A model generated the notes under the pieces. That model was not told the origin of the DNA, did not search any database, and was given only the letters and a program-made list of their open reading frames with translations. From BOG-908 sp965198915 (GTDB lineage Bacteria > Pseudomonadota > Alphaproteobacteria > Acetobacterales > Acetobacteraceae): a stretch of DNA of 64,000 bases. The translations under genes were made by a program, and so were the position numbers. Location of the stretch: positions 1,984,001-2,048,000 of the forward strand of contig CBDAQC010000002.1 in NCBI GenBank assembly GCA_965198915.1, in the 5' to 3' direction. How positions within the stretch are numbered: position 1 is the stretch's first letter; each line of letters opens with the position of its first letter. Below, piece after piece: positions 25,055 to 33,381 of this stretch.

Positions 25055-26254
25055 CTACGGCGTCACCACGCCGAAAAGATGGGCAAGGTCCTTGAAGAAT
25101 ATCTTGGCCTGAGCGACGGGTTTGTTACGGGTGATCCGTTTGTTCATGTAGGAATCCCAGGTCATCTTCTGCACGTCCGGATCGCGGCACATCGCCACGA
25201 AACTCTCGCGGCGCTTGTCGTTGCTATACCAGAACCATTGCATGATGCCCAGTATGAGAAACACGCGGCCATGCGCCTTCATGAAGCGCCGACGCGGCTC
25301 GGCCAGGACGCGCACGTTCCCGGTCCGGCAGAACGCGTCCACCGCCTGCGCCGCCAGGCGTCCGCACTCCATGGCGTAGTAGATCCCTTCGCCGGAGGCG
25401 GGCGCCACGACGCCGGCCGCGTCGCCGGCCAGCACGACGTCACGCCCGTTGTCCCAGCGCTTCATCGGCCTCATCGGAATAGGCGCGCCTTCGCGCCGCA
25501 AGGTCTGCGTATCGGCCAATCCGGCCTGCGCCCGCAACGCGGTCACCGCACCGCGTATGGAGAAGCCCTTCTTCGCCGAGCCCGAGCCGACGCTGACGGT
25601 TTCGCCGTGCGGGAACACCCAGCCGTAGAAATCAGGCGAAAGCCTGCCCTGGTAGACGATGTCGCATCTACCGGGTTCGAACAGGCGGCCGAGCCTGTCG
25701 GAAGCCGCCGCGGGCGCGCGCAGTATCTCGTGATAGGCGAAGACGTAGGGGACCTTGTCGGCCCCTTTCACGCATTGCCTGGCGACGGAGGATTTTGCGC
25801 CGTCCGCGCCCACAACGACGCGTGCCCTGACGCGGCTTGCCGCACCGCTCTTGTCACGGTACACGATCGCGGCCACGCCATCCGCATCACGCTCAAACCG
25901 TTCGAAGCTGCCGGTCCTGCGCTCCGCCCCCGACGCTTCGGCGCGCTCGCGCAGCCAGGCGTCGAAATGTTCGCGGTCCACCATGCCGACGAAGCCGCCT
26001 TCGATGGGCATGTCCACCTGCGCGTCCTTCGGCGAGACCATGCGGGCAGAACGGATGCGCGCCACGATCTGCGAGTCGGGAATGTCGAAATCCCTGACAA
26101 GCCTCGGCGGAATGGCGCCTCCGCAGGGCTTGATACGGCCGTCGCGGTCCAGCAACAACACGTGCCGGCCGCTTCGCGCGAGTTCCGCCGCCGCAGTAGC
26201 CCCGGCCGGCCCGCCGCCCACCACCACGGCATCATAGGTTACCGCCTCGGACAT
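25055..26254 (-). CDS. bchP: BchP, geranylgeranyl bacteriochlorophyll reductase
   Basis: BchP reduces the geranylgeranyl tail to phytyl in three NADPH-dependent steps. The 399-residue flavoprotein has the N-terminal FAD motif 'AVVVGGGPAGATAAAELARS', 'PCGGAIPP', and 'VLAGDAAGVVAPASGEGIYY'. The ATG at 26252-26254 is preceded by AAGGAG. It lies 100 bp after bchG; the PucC-like gene often found between bchG and bchP is missing here. Confidence 0.95.
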   Translation of the reverse strand: MSEAVTYDAVVVGGGPAGATAAAELARSGRHVLLLDRDGRIKPCGGAIPPRLVRDFDIPDSQIVARIRSARMVSPKDAQVDMPIEGGFVGMVDREHFDAWLRERAEASGAERRTGSFERFERDADGVAAIVYRDKSGAASRVRARVVVGADGAKSSVARQCVKGADKVPYVFAYHEILRAPAAASDRLGRLFEPGRCDIVYQGRLSPDFYGWVFPHGETVSVGSGSAKKGFSIRGAVTALRAQAGLADTQTLRREGAPIPMRPMKRWDNGRDVVLAGDAAGVVAPASGEGIYYAMECGRLAAQAVDAFCRTGNVRVLAEPRRRFMKAHGRVFLILGIMQWFWYSNDKRRESFVAMCRDPDVQKMTWDSYMNKRITRNKPVAQAKIFFKDLAHLFGVVTP

Positions 26255-26354
26255 ACCTGGCTCCTTGCCGACCGTGAAAGCGATCTCGTGCGCTGGCATC
26301 GCGACAGGACAGACGTCCCTCGCTCCGCTCCTGCAGAAAAGAACGGGGTTGCCT

Positions 26355-27275
26355 TCAAGAGTGCACCGCCCGCAACGCGAACGCGGTTATCAACATACCC
26401 ACCACATAAAGGCTGGTGCCCGTCGCGTTGTACCAGGGCGCCTTTTCCCGAGGGTCTGCCAGGAGCCTTCTCATCAACGCGATCTGGGCCAGCAGCAGCG
26501 CCGTCACGCCCAGCGCATGGACGGGAAAGTGCCAGGCTGCGAGCAGAGCGATCATGGCAAGCTGCGGCGCCACCATCACCGCGCAGGCCAGGCGCGCCGC
26601 ACGCTTGGCGCCAAGGATGACCGGCAAGGACCTTATGCCCATCACACGGTCGCCTTCGATCGACTTGAAATCGTTCAGCGTCATGATGCCGTGCGCGCCG
26701 ACGCTGTACAGCGCGGCTGCTGCGATCACGCCGCCATGCGGCAGCCCGCCTGACATGATCGCAGCGCCGGTAAACCAGGGCAGCCCCTCATAGCAGGCGC
26801 CGCAGGCCGCGTTCCCCAGCCAGCCGTTCAGCTTCAGGCGAAGCGGCGGCGCGCTGTAGGCCCAGGCAAGCACCAGACCGAGTATGGTGGCACCGAACGC
26901 CCAGCGTCCGAGTGCAGCACCGGCCGCGAGCGACAGCGCCGTCCACAGAAGGGCAAGCACGAGCCCGCCGCGGCCCGGCACCCTGCCCGAGGGGATCGCA
27001 CGGCCAGGCTCGTTGATGGCGTCCACGTCGCGGTCGAACCAGTCATTTGCCGCCTGGCTGGTGCCGGTCACCAGCGGGCCGCACAGCACAAGGCCGGCCA
27101 GCACCAGCGCCCAGCTTCCCGCCAGCGGGCGGCCGGCGGAGATGATGCCGCAGCCGAACGCCCACATCGGCGCGAACCAGGTGATCGGCTTGAGCAGCTC
27201 GCCATAAGCGGCGATCTCGACGCCCCTGCGTCCGGGCGCGGTGGCGGCGATCGCGGCGGAACTACTCCGGCTCAT
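26355..27275 (-). CDS. bchG: BchG, bacteriochlorophyll a synthase (prenyltransferase)
   Basis: BchG esterifies bacteriochlorophyllide a with geranylgeranyl diphosphate. This UbiA-fold membrane protein (306 aa) carries the diphosphate/Mg motif 'NDWFDRDVDAINEP' and the second motif 'NDFKSIEGDR'. Eight or nine helices are apparent. The ATG at 27273-27275 lies 14 bp inside the end of ppsR, so the two are translationally linked. Confidence 0.95.
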   Translation of the reverse strand: MSRSSSAAIAATAPGRRGVEIAAYGELLKPITWFAPMWAFGCGIISAGRPLAGSWALVLAGLVLCGPLVTGTSQAANDWFDRDVDAINEPGRAIPSGRVPGRGGLVLALLWTALSLAAGAALGRWAFGATILGLVLAWAYSAPPLRLKLNGWLGNAACGACYEGLPWFTGAAIMSGGLPHGGVIAAAALYSVGAHGIMTLNDFKSIEGDRVMGIRSLPVILGAKRAARLACAVMVAPQLAMIALLAAWHFPVHALGVTALLLAQIALMRRLLADPREKAPWYNATGTSLYVVGMLITAFALRAVHS

Positions 27276-28749
27276 GGTTCGCCAGGTCGCCAAGGCCGTA
27301 GCGGCGAAGTTTCACGTAGAGGCTCTGCCGGCTGAGGCCGAGCATCTCGGCGGCCTGCGCGCGGTTGTCCCCGGCAAGCTGCAGCGCCGCCTCGATGCAA
27401 AGTCTCTCGATGACGTCTGTCGACTCGCGGACGAGATCCTTCAGCGACACACGCCCGATCAGCTCGGTCAGCTGCTCGATCGAACGCGGCATCGCCCGTG
27501 TTCCGGACGACTCGATCTGCAGTCGCGGGCCGATGGCGCGTATCGCGAAGCCGAACGAAGGGTTCGCACCGCCGCCGATCGCCACCGCCGATATCTCCAC
27601 CTGCGCCGATCCCGCATCTTCGCTGCGTATCGTCGTGGTGAAGAACCGTACGGATCCCCGCTGCCGCAAGTTGGTGATGAGCACATCGAGTTCCACGCCG
27701 GAGCTGCCGACCCAGCGGTCCAGCCCCTCGCCGCGCGCCGCCTCCTCGTTGGGCAGGCCGGCCATTTCCAGAAACGCGTTGTTGGCGGTGAGGATGTTGC
27801 CTGTGCTGTCCGTGACGACGAAACCGTCCGGCGCGCTTTCCACGAGCTGCAGCAGCGTGCGCTTGAGTGCGGATTTACGGTCCGCCTCTTCCGGCGAGAG
27901 CGTGATGCGCACCAGGAACAGGGTCTCGTTCTCCTGCCGGAACAGGGACGCCAGGACCATGACCGGCGTGTCGTCGCTCGCGAGCTTGGCGCTGAACTCC
28001 TCCGCACGTCCGTCGGCCCGGACCGCGCCGAGATGGGCGACCACGTCATCCAGCGTATCGCGGGAGAACAGCAGGCCGAGACGACTTTGGGCGCCGCCTT
28101 TATCGGCAGGTGTGCCGAACAGTTGCCGGGCGGCAGGATTTGCCTCGACGACACGGTGGCGGGCCGTATCGAGTATCAGCACGGCTTCCGACGACATCTG
28201 GAACAGCATGCGGTAGCGCGTCTCGACCTCGCGCATGCGGGAATAGTCGCGTTCCAGCGTTTCCTGTGCCGTCACCAGCCTCTGCTGCAAGGACGACATT
28301 GCGCGCAGATCGCGACCGAACACGACCAGGCGGCCATCCTCGCCGACCTGCACCGCGCAGTACAGCACGGGGATAGATGCGCCGGACGATGTGGCGTGGT
28401 TGAGATGGCGCCATTTCGGCTTGACGTTATGGGTGGCCGCATCGGCCAGCAGATGTGTCACCTTCGGAATGCTGTCCAGCACCACGGTGTTCGCCAGCTT
28501 GCGGCCGACCCAGCTCGCGCTTGTATCAAGGTCCTCCGCAAGATCCTCGCTCTGGAAAGCGACGTCGCGGATCGTGCCATCGGCATCGACGATCAGGGCC
28601 ACGTCCGAAGCCGTGGCGATAAGGGTCGCGACGGACTGCGCATCCAGACTGCCGAGCGAGGTGTCGGGAGAGGCGAACGCTTTCACGGGAGATGCAATCC
28701 TCCATTCCTGTGCCGCTTCCCGCCTGTCCGGTTGTCTTGTCTTCTGCAT
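27262..28749 (-). CDS. ppsR: PpsR/CrtJ, redox-responsive photosynthesis repressor
   Basis: PpsR binds TGT-N12-ACA sites and represses bch, crt and puc genes in air. The 495-residue protein has an N-terminal PAS-like region, a Q-linker/coiled segment (about 150-180), two PAS domains (about 180-290 and 300-410), and a Fis-type helix-turn-helix at the end ('AAEMLGLSRQSLYVKLRRYG'). The start at 28747-28749 has AGGGA four bases upstream. Only two cysteines are present: Cys131 in the N-terminal region and Cys451 at the front of the HTH. The HTH cysteine matches the redox Cys420/424 of Rhodobacter; the partner near 249/251 is absent. Confidence 0.94.
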   Translation of the reverse strand: MQKTRQPDRREAAQEWRIASPVKAFASPDTSLGSLDAQSVATLIATASDVALIVDADGTIRDVAFQSEDLAEDLDTSASWVGRKLANTVVLDSIPKVTHLLADAATHNVKPKWRHLNHATSSGASIPVLYCAVQVGEDGRLVVFGRDLRAMSSLQQRLVTAQETLERDYSRMREVETRYRMLFQMSSEAVLILDTARHRVVEANPAARQLFGTPADKGGAQSRLGLLFSRDTLDDVVAHLGAVRADGRAEEFSAKLASDDTPVMVLASLFRQENETLFLVRITLSPEEADRKSALKRTLLQLVESAPDGFVVTDSTGNILTANNAFLEMAGLPNEEAARGEGLDRWVGSSGVELDVLITNLRQRGSVRFFTTTIRSEDAGSAQVEISAVAIGGGANPSFGFAIRAIGPRLQIESSGTRAMPRSIEQLTELIGRVSLKDLVRESTDVIERLCIEAALQLAGDNRAQAAEMLGLSRQSLYVKLRRYGLGDLANHEPE

Positions 28750-28826
28750 GTTCCCTAGCATCGTGGAGCAGTGGTGTCAGGCTGCACGGCGCGTATTGTC
28801 CATCCAGCCCGTCCGCGTGGCATGGC

Positions 28827-29726
28827 TCATTGCTCCCTTGCCTGCAAGCTGACGAGGCTCAGCGCCTGACGCACGGCCTGGCGCCCGTCCAGCGCGGTCG
28901 CGTCGGCGCCAACCATGGCGGCAAGCTGCGGATGGGAGAGGAAAGGCGGGCCGCCGACCATGACGCCGATGGCACGGTTGCGCGAGTTCTTCCGGATCGC
29001 CGCGATGTCGGCTGCCAGCGTCTCCAGCCGGTCGCTGCACGCGACGGAAATGCCAATGATGCCGAACCAGTGTTCGCGCACGAGCGCCACCAGGTCCGAG
29101 CTGGTCGCCATGGGTGACTGGCGAACGTTCCAGGCGGCCTGACGGAAGAATTGCGCGACCATGGCGAGGCCGAAACCGTGCTGCTCACCAGGCATCTGCA
29201 CCAGCAGGATGCTGGGAAGGGAGAGTCCCGGCTCGTAATCACCGCCGAAGGCGCGGCTGAGGAGACGCATGACGTTGCCAAGCCGCATCACGCCCATGGT
29301 GACGTCGGAGAACGTGCAGGTGTCCTCCTTCCACATCTCCCCCAACTGGCGCGCGGCAGGGGTGAGCAGTTCGAGGAACAGCGACTCGACCGATACGCCG
29401 CAATCCTGCATCGCCTCGACATAGGCGGTGGCCTTTGCCTGGTCGGCGTCCAGCACGAGGCTCACCAGGTGGGAGACCTGCTCCGAACTGGGATGCGCGG
29501 CCTCCGCCCTGGCACGTGCCGCCTTTTGCGGCCGCCTGGCCATCAGCAGGCGCGGGATCACCTCATCTTCAACGGTGCGCTGCAACACGTTGTGGCGGAG
29601 CTCGGCAGGATCGGCCGGCGGCCGTGTGTGGCGACGCAAGGCACCCGACAGACCGCGCACCAGTCGCATCGCTTCGGCTTCGGTCCAGATGTCTTCTGTA
29701 ATTGGCTGCGATCTCATCGGCGTCAT
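28827..29726 (-). CDS. aerR: AerR/PpaA, cobalamin-binding antirepressor of PpsR
   Basis: AerR/PpaA proteins bind B12 through a short cobalamin domain and modulate PpsR/CrtJ. The 299-residue product has a helical N-terminal region and a C-terminal B12-type Rossmann region with His183 in 'MPGEQHGFGLAMV', the position of the cobalt-ligating His, and 'GIIGISVACSDRLETLAAD'. The ATG at 29724-29726 has a GGAGG nine bases upstream. It precedes ppsR by 77 bp on the same strand, the usual pairing, and diverges from bchF. Confidence 0.9.
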   Translation of the reverse strand: MTPMRSQPITEDIWTEAEAMRLVRGLSGALRRHTRPPADPAELRHNVLQRTVEDEVIPRLLMARRPQKAARARAEAAHPSSEQVSHLVSLVLDADQAKATAYVEAMQDCGVSVESLFLELLTPAARQLGEMWKEDTCTFSDVTMGVMRLGNVMRLLSRAFGGDYEPGLSLPSILLVQMPGEQHGFGLAMVAQFFRQAAWNVRQSPMATSSDLVALVREHWFGIIGISVACSDRLETLAADIAAIRKNSRNRAIGVMVGGPPFLSHPQLAAMVGADATALDGRQAVRQALSLVSLQAREQ

Positions 29727-29765
29727 CGCTCTTGTCCTCCCAATCAGACGTTTGTCAGCGAAGAC

Positions 29766-29799
29766 TGTCAAGTCGCATTTACGTAAACCTAGCTTGACA
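29766..29799. promoter_or_regulatory. Fused pair of PpsR boxes between aerR and bchF
   Basis: TGT-N12-ACG (29766-29783) and CGT-N12-ACA (29782-29799) are mirror-image near-consensus boxes sharing the central CG, so the 34-bp region is bounded by TGTCAAG and CTTGACA. Each outer arm supplies a -35-like TTGACA: one toward bchF (plus, with TAGCCT 18 bases on) and one toward aerR (minus, with TCTGAT 17 bases on). PpsR binding would therefore control both directions. A weaker TGT-N12-TCA lies at 29753-29770. Confidence 0.65.
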
Positions 29800-29971
29800 G
29801 TCGTTCGGCGCCCGCCGTAGCCTCGTTTTGGCAAAGCAGTTGAGACGGTTGCGGACACCCACCCCATCAGCCGCAGATCCTGAGGCACTCGCATCAGTCG
29901 AGTGAAATGCGGTTGTTGCCGGACCCGATCCGGACAGGCACCGCACCCGCTGAAGAAGGAGTTGTCAAGCG

Positions 29972-30589
29972 ATGTTCGCACTTTCCACCTTTGGCCAAGT
30001 GCTTGACTCTCTGGATAGCTGCCCCTGGGGCGCTGCTGCCGGACGACGTACAGCAACGCCGCCTGCACCGCCGCGCAAAATGCTGCGCGGCAACATGAAA
30101 TCCCGGCCCCTGTATACGCCTGAAGAGAAACGCCGGCGCGACAAGACACCGTGGACGCTGGTCCAGGGCGTGCTTGCGCCCGTGCAGTTCGCGATCTTCC
30201 TGGTCAGCCTGGCACTCGTCATCCATTTCCTGACGAGTGGCACCGGCGAGCAGGCGGCGACGCTGTCGGTGGTCGTCAAAACCGCCGTTCTTTACGCAAT
30301 CATGGTTACAGGCGCCGTGTGGGAAAAGGCGATTTTCGGACAGTATCTGTTCGCCCGTGCCTTCTTCTGGGAAGACGCGATGAGCATGGTCGTTGTCGCC
30401 TTGCACACCACCTACCTGGCCGCTCTTCTGTCAGGCGCAATTGACAGCCAGCACCTTATGCTGCTGGCGCTGACCGCCTACGCTGCCTATCTGATCAACG
30501 CCGGGCAATTCGTCCTGAAGCTGCGCGCCGCCCGTCTGGCCGATCAGAACCCCTGGCACCAGGCCGCGCAGGGCATGAGGCGCATCTGA
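29972..30589 (+). CDS. bchF: BchF, 3-vinyl bacteriochlorophyllide hydratase
   Basis: BchF hydrates the C3 vinyl group. Conserved sequence starts at 'PLYTPEEKRRRDKTPWTLVQ' and continues through several membrane helices to 'INAGQFVLKLRAARLADQNP'. The ATG at 29972 has AAGGAG ten bases upstream and gives 205 residues, with about 45 non-conserved N-terminal residues. ATGs at 30080 and 30095 would give a family-like length but have poor ribosome sites. The stop overlaps bchN (TGATG). It is the first gene of the long plus-strand operon. Confidence 0.9.
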   Translation: MFALSTFGQVLDSLDSCPWGAAAGRRTATPPAPPRKMLRGNMKSRPLYTPEEKRRRDKTPWTLVQGVLAPVQFAIFLVSLALVIHFLTSGTGEQAATLSVVVKTAVLYAIMVTGAVWEKAIFGQYLFARAFFWEDAMSMVVVALHTTYLAALLSGAIDSQHLMLLALTAYAAYLINAGQFVLKLRAARLADQNPWHQAAQGMRRI

Positions 30590-31857
30590 TGAGCGCCGCG
30601 GCGCCAGGATGCCTCGACGCGCCCGTGCTGCGCGAGCGCGGCCAGCGTGAGGTGTTCTGCGGCCTGACCGGGATCGTCTGGCTGCACCGCAAAATCCAGG
30701 ACGCCTTCTTCCTCGTCGTCGGCAGCCGGACCTGCGCCCACCTGATACAATCCGCAGCCGGCGTCATGATCTTCGCCGAACCGCGTTTCGCCACAGCCAT
30801 AATCGACGAGCGCGACCTGGCGGGACTTGCCGACGCCAACGACGAGTTGGACCGGGTGGTGACGCAGCTTCTCGCCCGCCGGCCGGAGATAAAGCTGCTG
30901 TTCCTCGTAGGCTCCTGCCCGTCCGAGGTCATCAAGCTGGATCTCGCGCGCGCCGCAGAACGCCTCTCGCAAACACACATGCCGGACGTGCGCGTGCTGA
31001 ACTATTCCGGCAGCGGCATCGAGACCACTTTCACGCAGGGAGAGGACGCCTGCCTGGCGGCGCTCGTGCCGATCATGCCGCGCACCGCTTCCGCGGCGCC
31101 GGCCTCGCTGCTGATCGTCGGCGCGCTGGCCGAAGTGGTGGAAGACCAGTTCCGCCGGATATTCTCGGCGATGGGCATCGAGCGGGTGCGCTTCCTGCCG
31201 CCACGCCGGTCCATCGAGCTTCCGGACGTGGGACCGCAAACTCGCCTGCTGCTGGCACAACCTTTCCTTGCGGACACGGCGCGGGCGCTGGAAGCGCGCG
31301 GTGCCAGACGCCTGGCCGCGCCGTTCCCGCTGGGCGAGGAAGGCACGACCGCCTGGCTGCGCGCGGCCGCTGATGCCTTCGGCGTGGCGGACGAGGTGTT
31401 CGAGCGCGCAACCCAGTCCGGCAGGCTGCGTGCACGCGCTGCACTCGAGTCGCCACGAACAGTGCTCGCGGGCAAGCGCATCTTCTTTTTCCCCGACAGC
31501 CAGCTTGAGCTGCCGCTCGCCCGCTTCGTCAGCCGTGAGCTCGGCATGGAGCTGGTAGAAGTCGGGACCCCCTACCTGCACCGCGACCACCTTGCACAGG
31601 AACTCGCCTTGCTCCCACAGGGAAGCATGCTGAGCGAGGGCCAGGATGTGGACCTGCAGCTCGACAGGTGCACCGCCGCGAAGCCTGACCTCGTGGTCTG
31701 CGGGCTGGGACTCGCCAATCCGCTGGAGGCGGCGGGACTTACCACCAAATGGTCGATCGAGCTGCTGTTCACGCCGATCCAGGGCTACAACCAGGCCGCC
31801 GATCTGGCTGATCTTTTCGCCCGCCCGCTGCGGCGGCGCGCCGCATTGGCCGTCTAG
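30589..31857 (+). CDS. bchN: BchN, light-independent protochlorophyllide reductase subunit N
   Basis: BchN and BchB form the NifDK-like catalytic core of dark-operative protochlorophyllide reductase, which reduces ring D without light. The 422 residues have N-terminal cysteines ('EVFCGLTGIVWLH', 'GSRTCAH', 'LVGSCPSEV') for the 4Fe-4S cluster shared with BchB. The ATG overlaps the bchF stop, and the gap to bchB is 3 bp. The enzyme is oxygen-sensitive, as is its BchL partner. Confidence 0.97.
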   Translation: MSAAAPGCLDAPVLRERGQREVFCGLTGIVWLHRKIQDAFFLVVGSRTCAHLIQSAAGVMIFAEPRFATAIIDERDLAGLADANDELDRVVTQLLARRPEIKLLFLVGSCPSEVIKLDLARAAERLSQTHMPDVRVLNYSGSGIETTFTQGEDACLAALVPIMPRTASAAPASLLIVGALAEVVEDQFRRIFSAMGIERVRFLPPRRSIELPDVGPQTRLLLAQPFLADTARALEARGARRLAAPFPLGEEGTTAWLRAAADAFGVADEVFERATQSGRLRARAALESPRTVLAGKRIFFFPDSQLELPLARFVSRELGMELVEVGTPYLHRDHLAQELALLPQGSMLSEGQDVDLQLDRCTAAKPDLVVCGLGLANPLEAAGLTTKWSIELLFTPIQGYNQAADLADLFARPLRRRAALAV

Positions 31858-31860
31858 ATC

Positions 31861-33381
31861 ATGCAGCTGGCACTCTGGACCTATGAAGGGCCGCCGCATG
31901 TCGGCGCCATGCGCATCGTCACCGCCATGCAGGGCATACATTACGTGCTGCATGCGCCGCAGGGCGACACCTACGCCGACCTGCTGTTCACCATGATCGA
32001 ACGCCGCGCCACGCGGCCGCCGGTCACCTACACCACGTTCCAGGCACGCGACCTTGGCGGCGACACCGCGCAATTGTTCAAGGATGCCGCAGCGCAGGCC
32101 TATGCGCGCTTCAAGCCGCAGGCGCTTCTCGTCGGCGCCTCCTGCACCGCCGAGCTGATCCAGGACGACCCCGGCGGCCTCGCGCGTGCGCTGAACCTGC
32201 CGGTGCCTGTCGTGGCTGTCGAACTGCCCGCCTACCAGAAAAAGGAAAACTGGGGCGCGGCGGAGACCTTCTACCAGCTCGTGCGTGCGTTCGCCGGTCC
32301 GCGCCGCACTCCGCAAAGCGCGCAAAAGACCTGCAACATCCTGGGTCCCTGCGCGCTCGGCTTCCGCCACCGTGATGATCTGCGCGAGATCAGGTCGCTG
32401 CTCGGCCAGCTCGGCATCGGTGTAAACGTCACCGCACCGGAAGGTGCGACACCGGCCGATCTGGCGAGGCTGGGCGAGGCCGATTTCAACGTGGTGCTAT
32501 ACCCGGAAGTGGCCCATCTTGCCGCCACGTGGCTGCAACGCAATTTCTCCCAATCCTACACGAAGACGATACCGATCGGCGTCGGCGCAACCTTGGCCTT
32601 TATCGAGGAGGTAGCCGCCCTGGCCGGCGTTGCCGTGCCGGACCACCTCTGCAGTGCGGCGTCTAACCTGCCCTGGTATTCGCGCTCGGTCGACTCGACC
32701 TATCTCACCGGCAAGCGTGTCTTCATCTTCGGTGACGCGACACATGTCGTCGCCGCGGCGCGGGTCGCCAGCGAGGAGTTGGGCTTCACCATCGTGGGCC
32801 TGGGCACCTACAGCCGCGAGTTCGCCCGCGAGGTCCGCGCGGCTGCCGCACGCTACGCTGTGGATGCGCTGATCACCGACGATTACCTGGACGTCGAAGC
32901 GCGTGTAGCCGAACTGCGGCCCGAGCTGGTGCTCGGCACGCAAATGGAGCGCAACATCGCCAAACGGCTTGGCATCGCCTGCGCCGTCATCTCCTCCCCG
33001 GTGCACGTGCAGGATTTCCCCGCCCGCCACTCCCCTCAGATGGGCTTCGAGGGCGCGAACGTGCTGTTCGATAGCTGGGTCCATCCACTGATGATGGGAT
33101 TGGAGGAGCATCTGATCACGATGTTCCGCGAAGATTTCGAGTTCGCGGCCGACGCGGCACCGTCGCATCTCGGCAGCACCGCCGCACGCCTGCCGCCAGA
33201 AAGTCTGCCTGCGGACGCAAACCGAAAGTGGTCCGCCGAGGCCGAGGCCGAGCTGGGCAAGATCCCGTTCTTCGTGCGCGGGAAAGCGCGGCGCAACACC
33301 GAGAGTTTTGCGCAGGACCGCGGCCTGTCCACGATCACGCTCGACACGCTCTACGATGCAAAGGCGCATTATGCACGCTGA
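31861..33381 (+). CDS. bchB: BchB, light-independent protochlorophyllide reductase subunit B
   Basis: BchB contributes the cluster-ligating Asp/Cys set and most of the substrate pocket in the BchNB tetramer. The 506-residue product begins MQLALWTYEGPPHVGAMRI, carries 'GASCTAELIQDDPGG' and ends with the C-terminal 'DTLYDAKAHYAR', all typical. It overlaps the bchH start by 11 bp. Confidence 0.97.
   Translation: MQLALWTYEGPPHVGAMRIVTAMQGIHYVLHAPQGDTYADLLFTMIERRATRPPVTYTTFQARDLGGDTAQLFKDAAAQAYARFKPQALLVGASCTAELIQDDPGGLARALNLPVPVVAVELPAYQKKENWGAAETFYQLVRAFAGPRRTPQSAQKTCNILGPCALGFRHRDDLREIRSLLGQLGIGVNVTAPEGATPADLARLGEADFNVVLYPEVAHLAATWLQRNFSQSYTKTIPIGVGATLAFIEEVAALAGVAVPDHLCSAASNLPWYSRSVDSTYLTGKRVFIFGDATHVVAAARVASEELGFTIVGLGTYSREFAREVRAAAARYAVDALITDDYLDVEARVAELRPELVLGTQMERNIAKRLGIACAVISSPVHVQDFPARHSPQMGFEGANVLFDSWVHPLMMGLEEHLITMFREDFEFAADAAPSHLGSTAARLPPESLPADANRKWSAEAEAELGKIPFFVRGKARRNTESFAQDRGLSTITLDTLYDAKAHYAR

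Noticed and set aside
30544..32370. Long minus-strand frame opposite bchN and bchB
   Set aside because: It spans two recognised genes and has biased composition and no domain motif, so it is a shadow frame.
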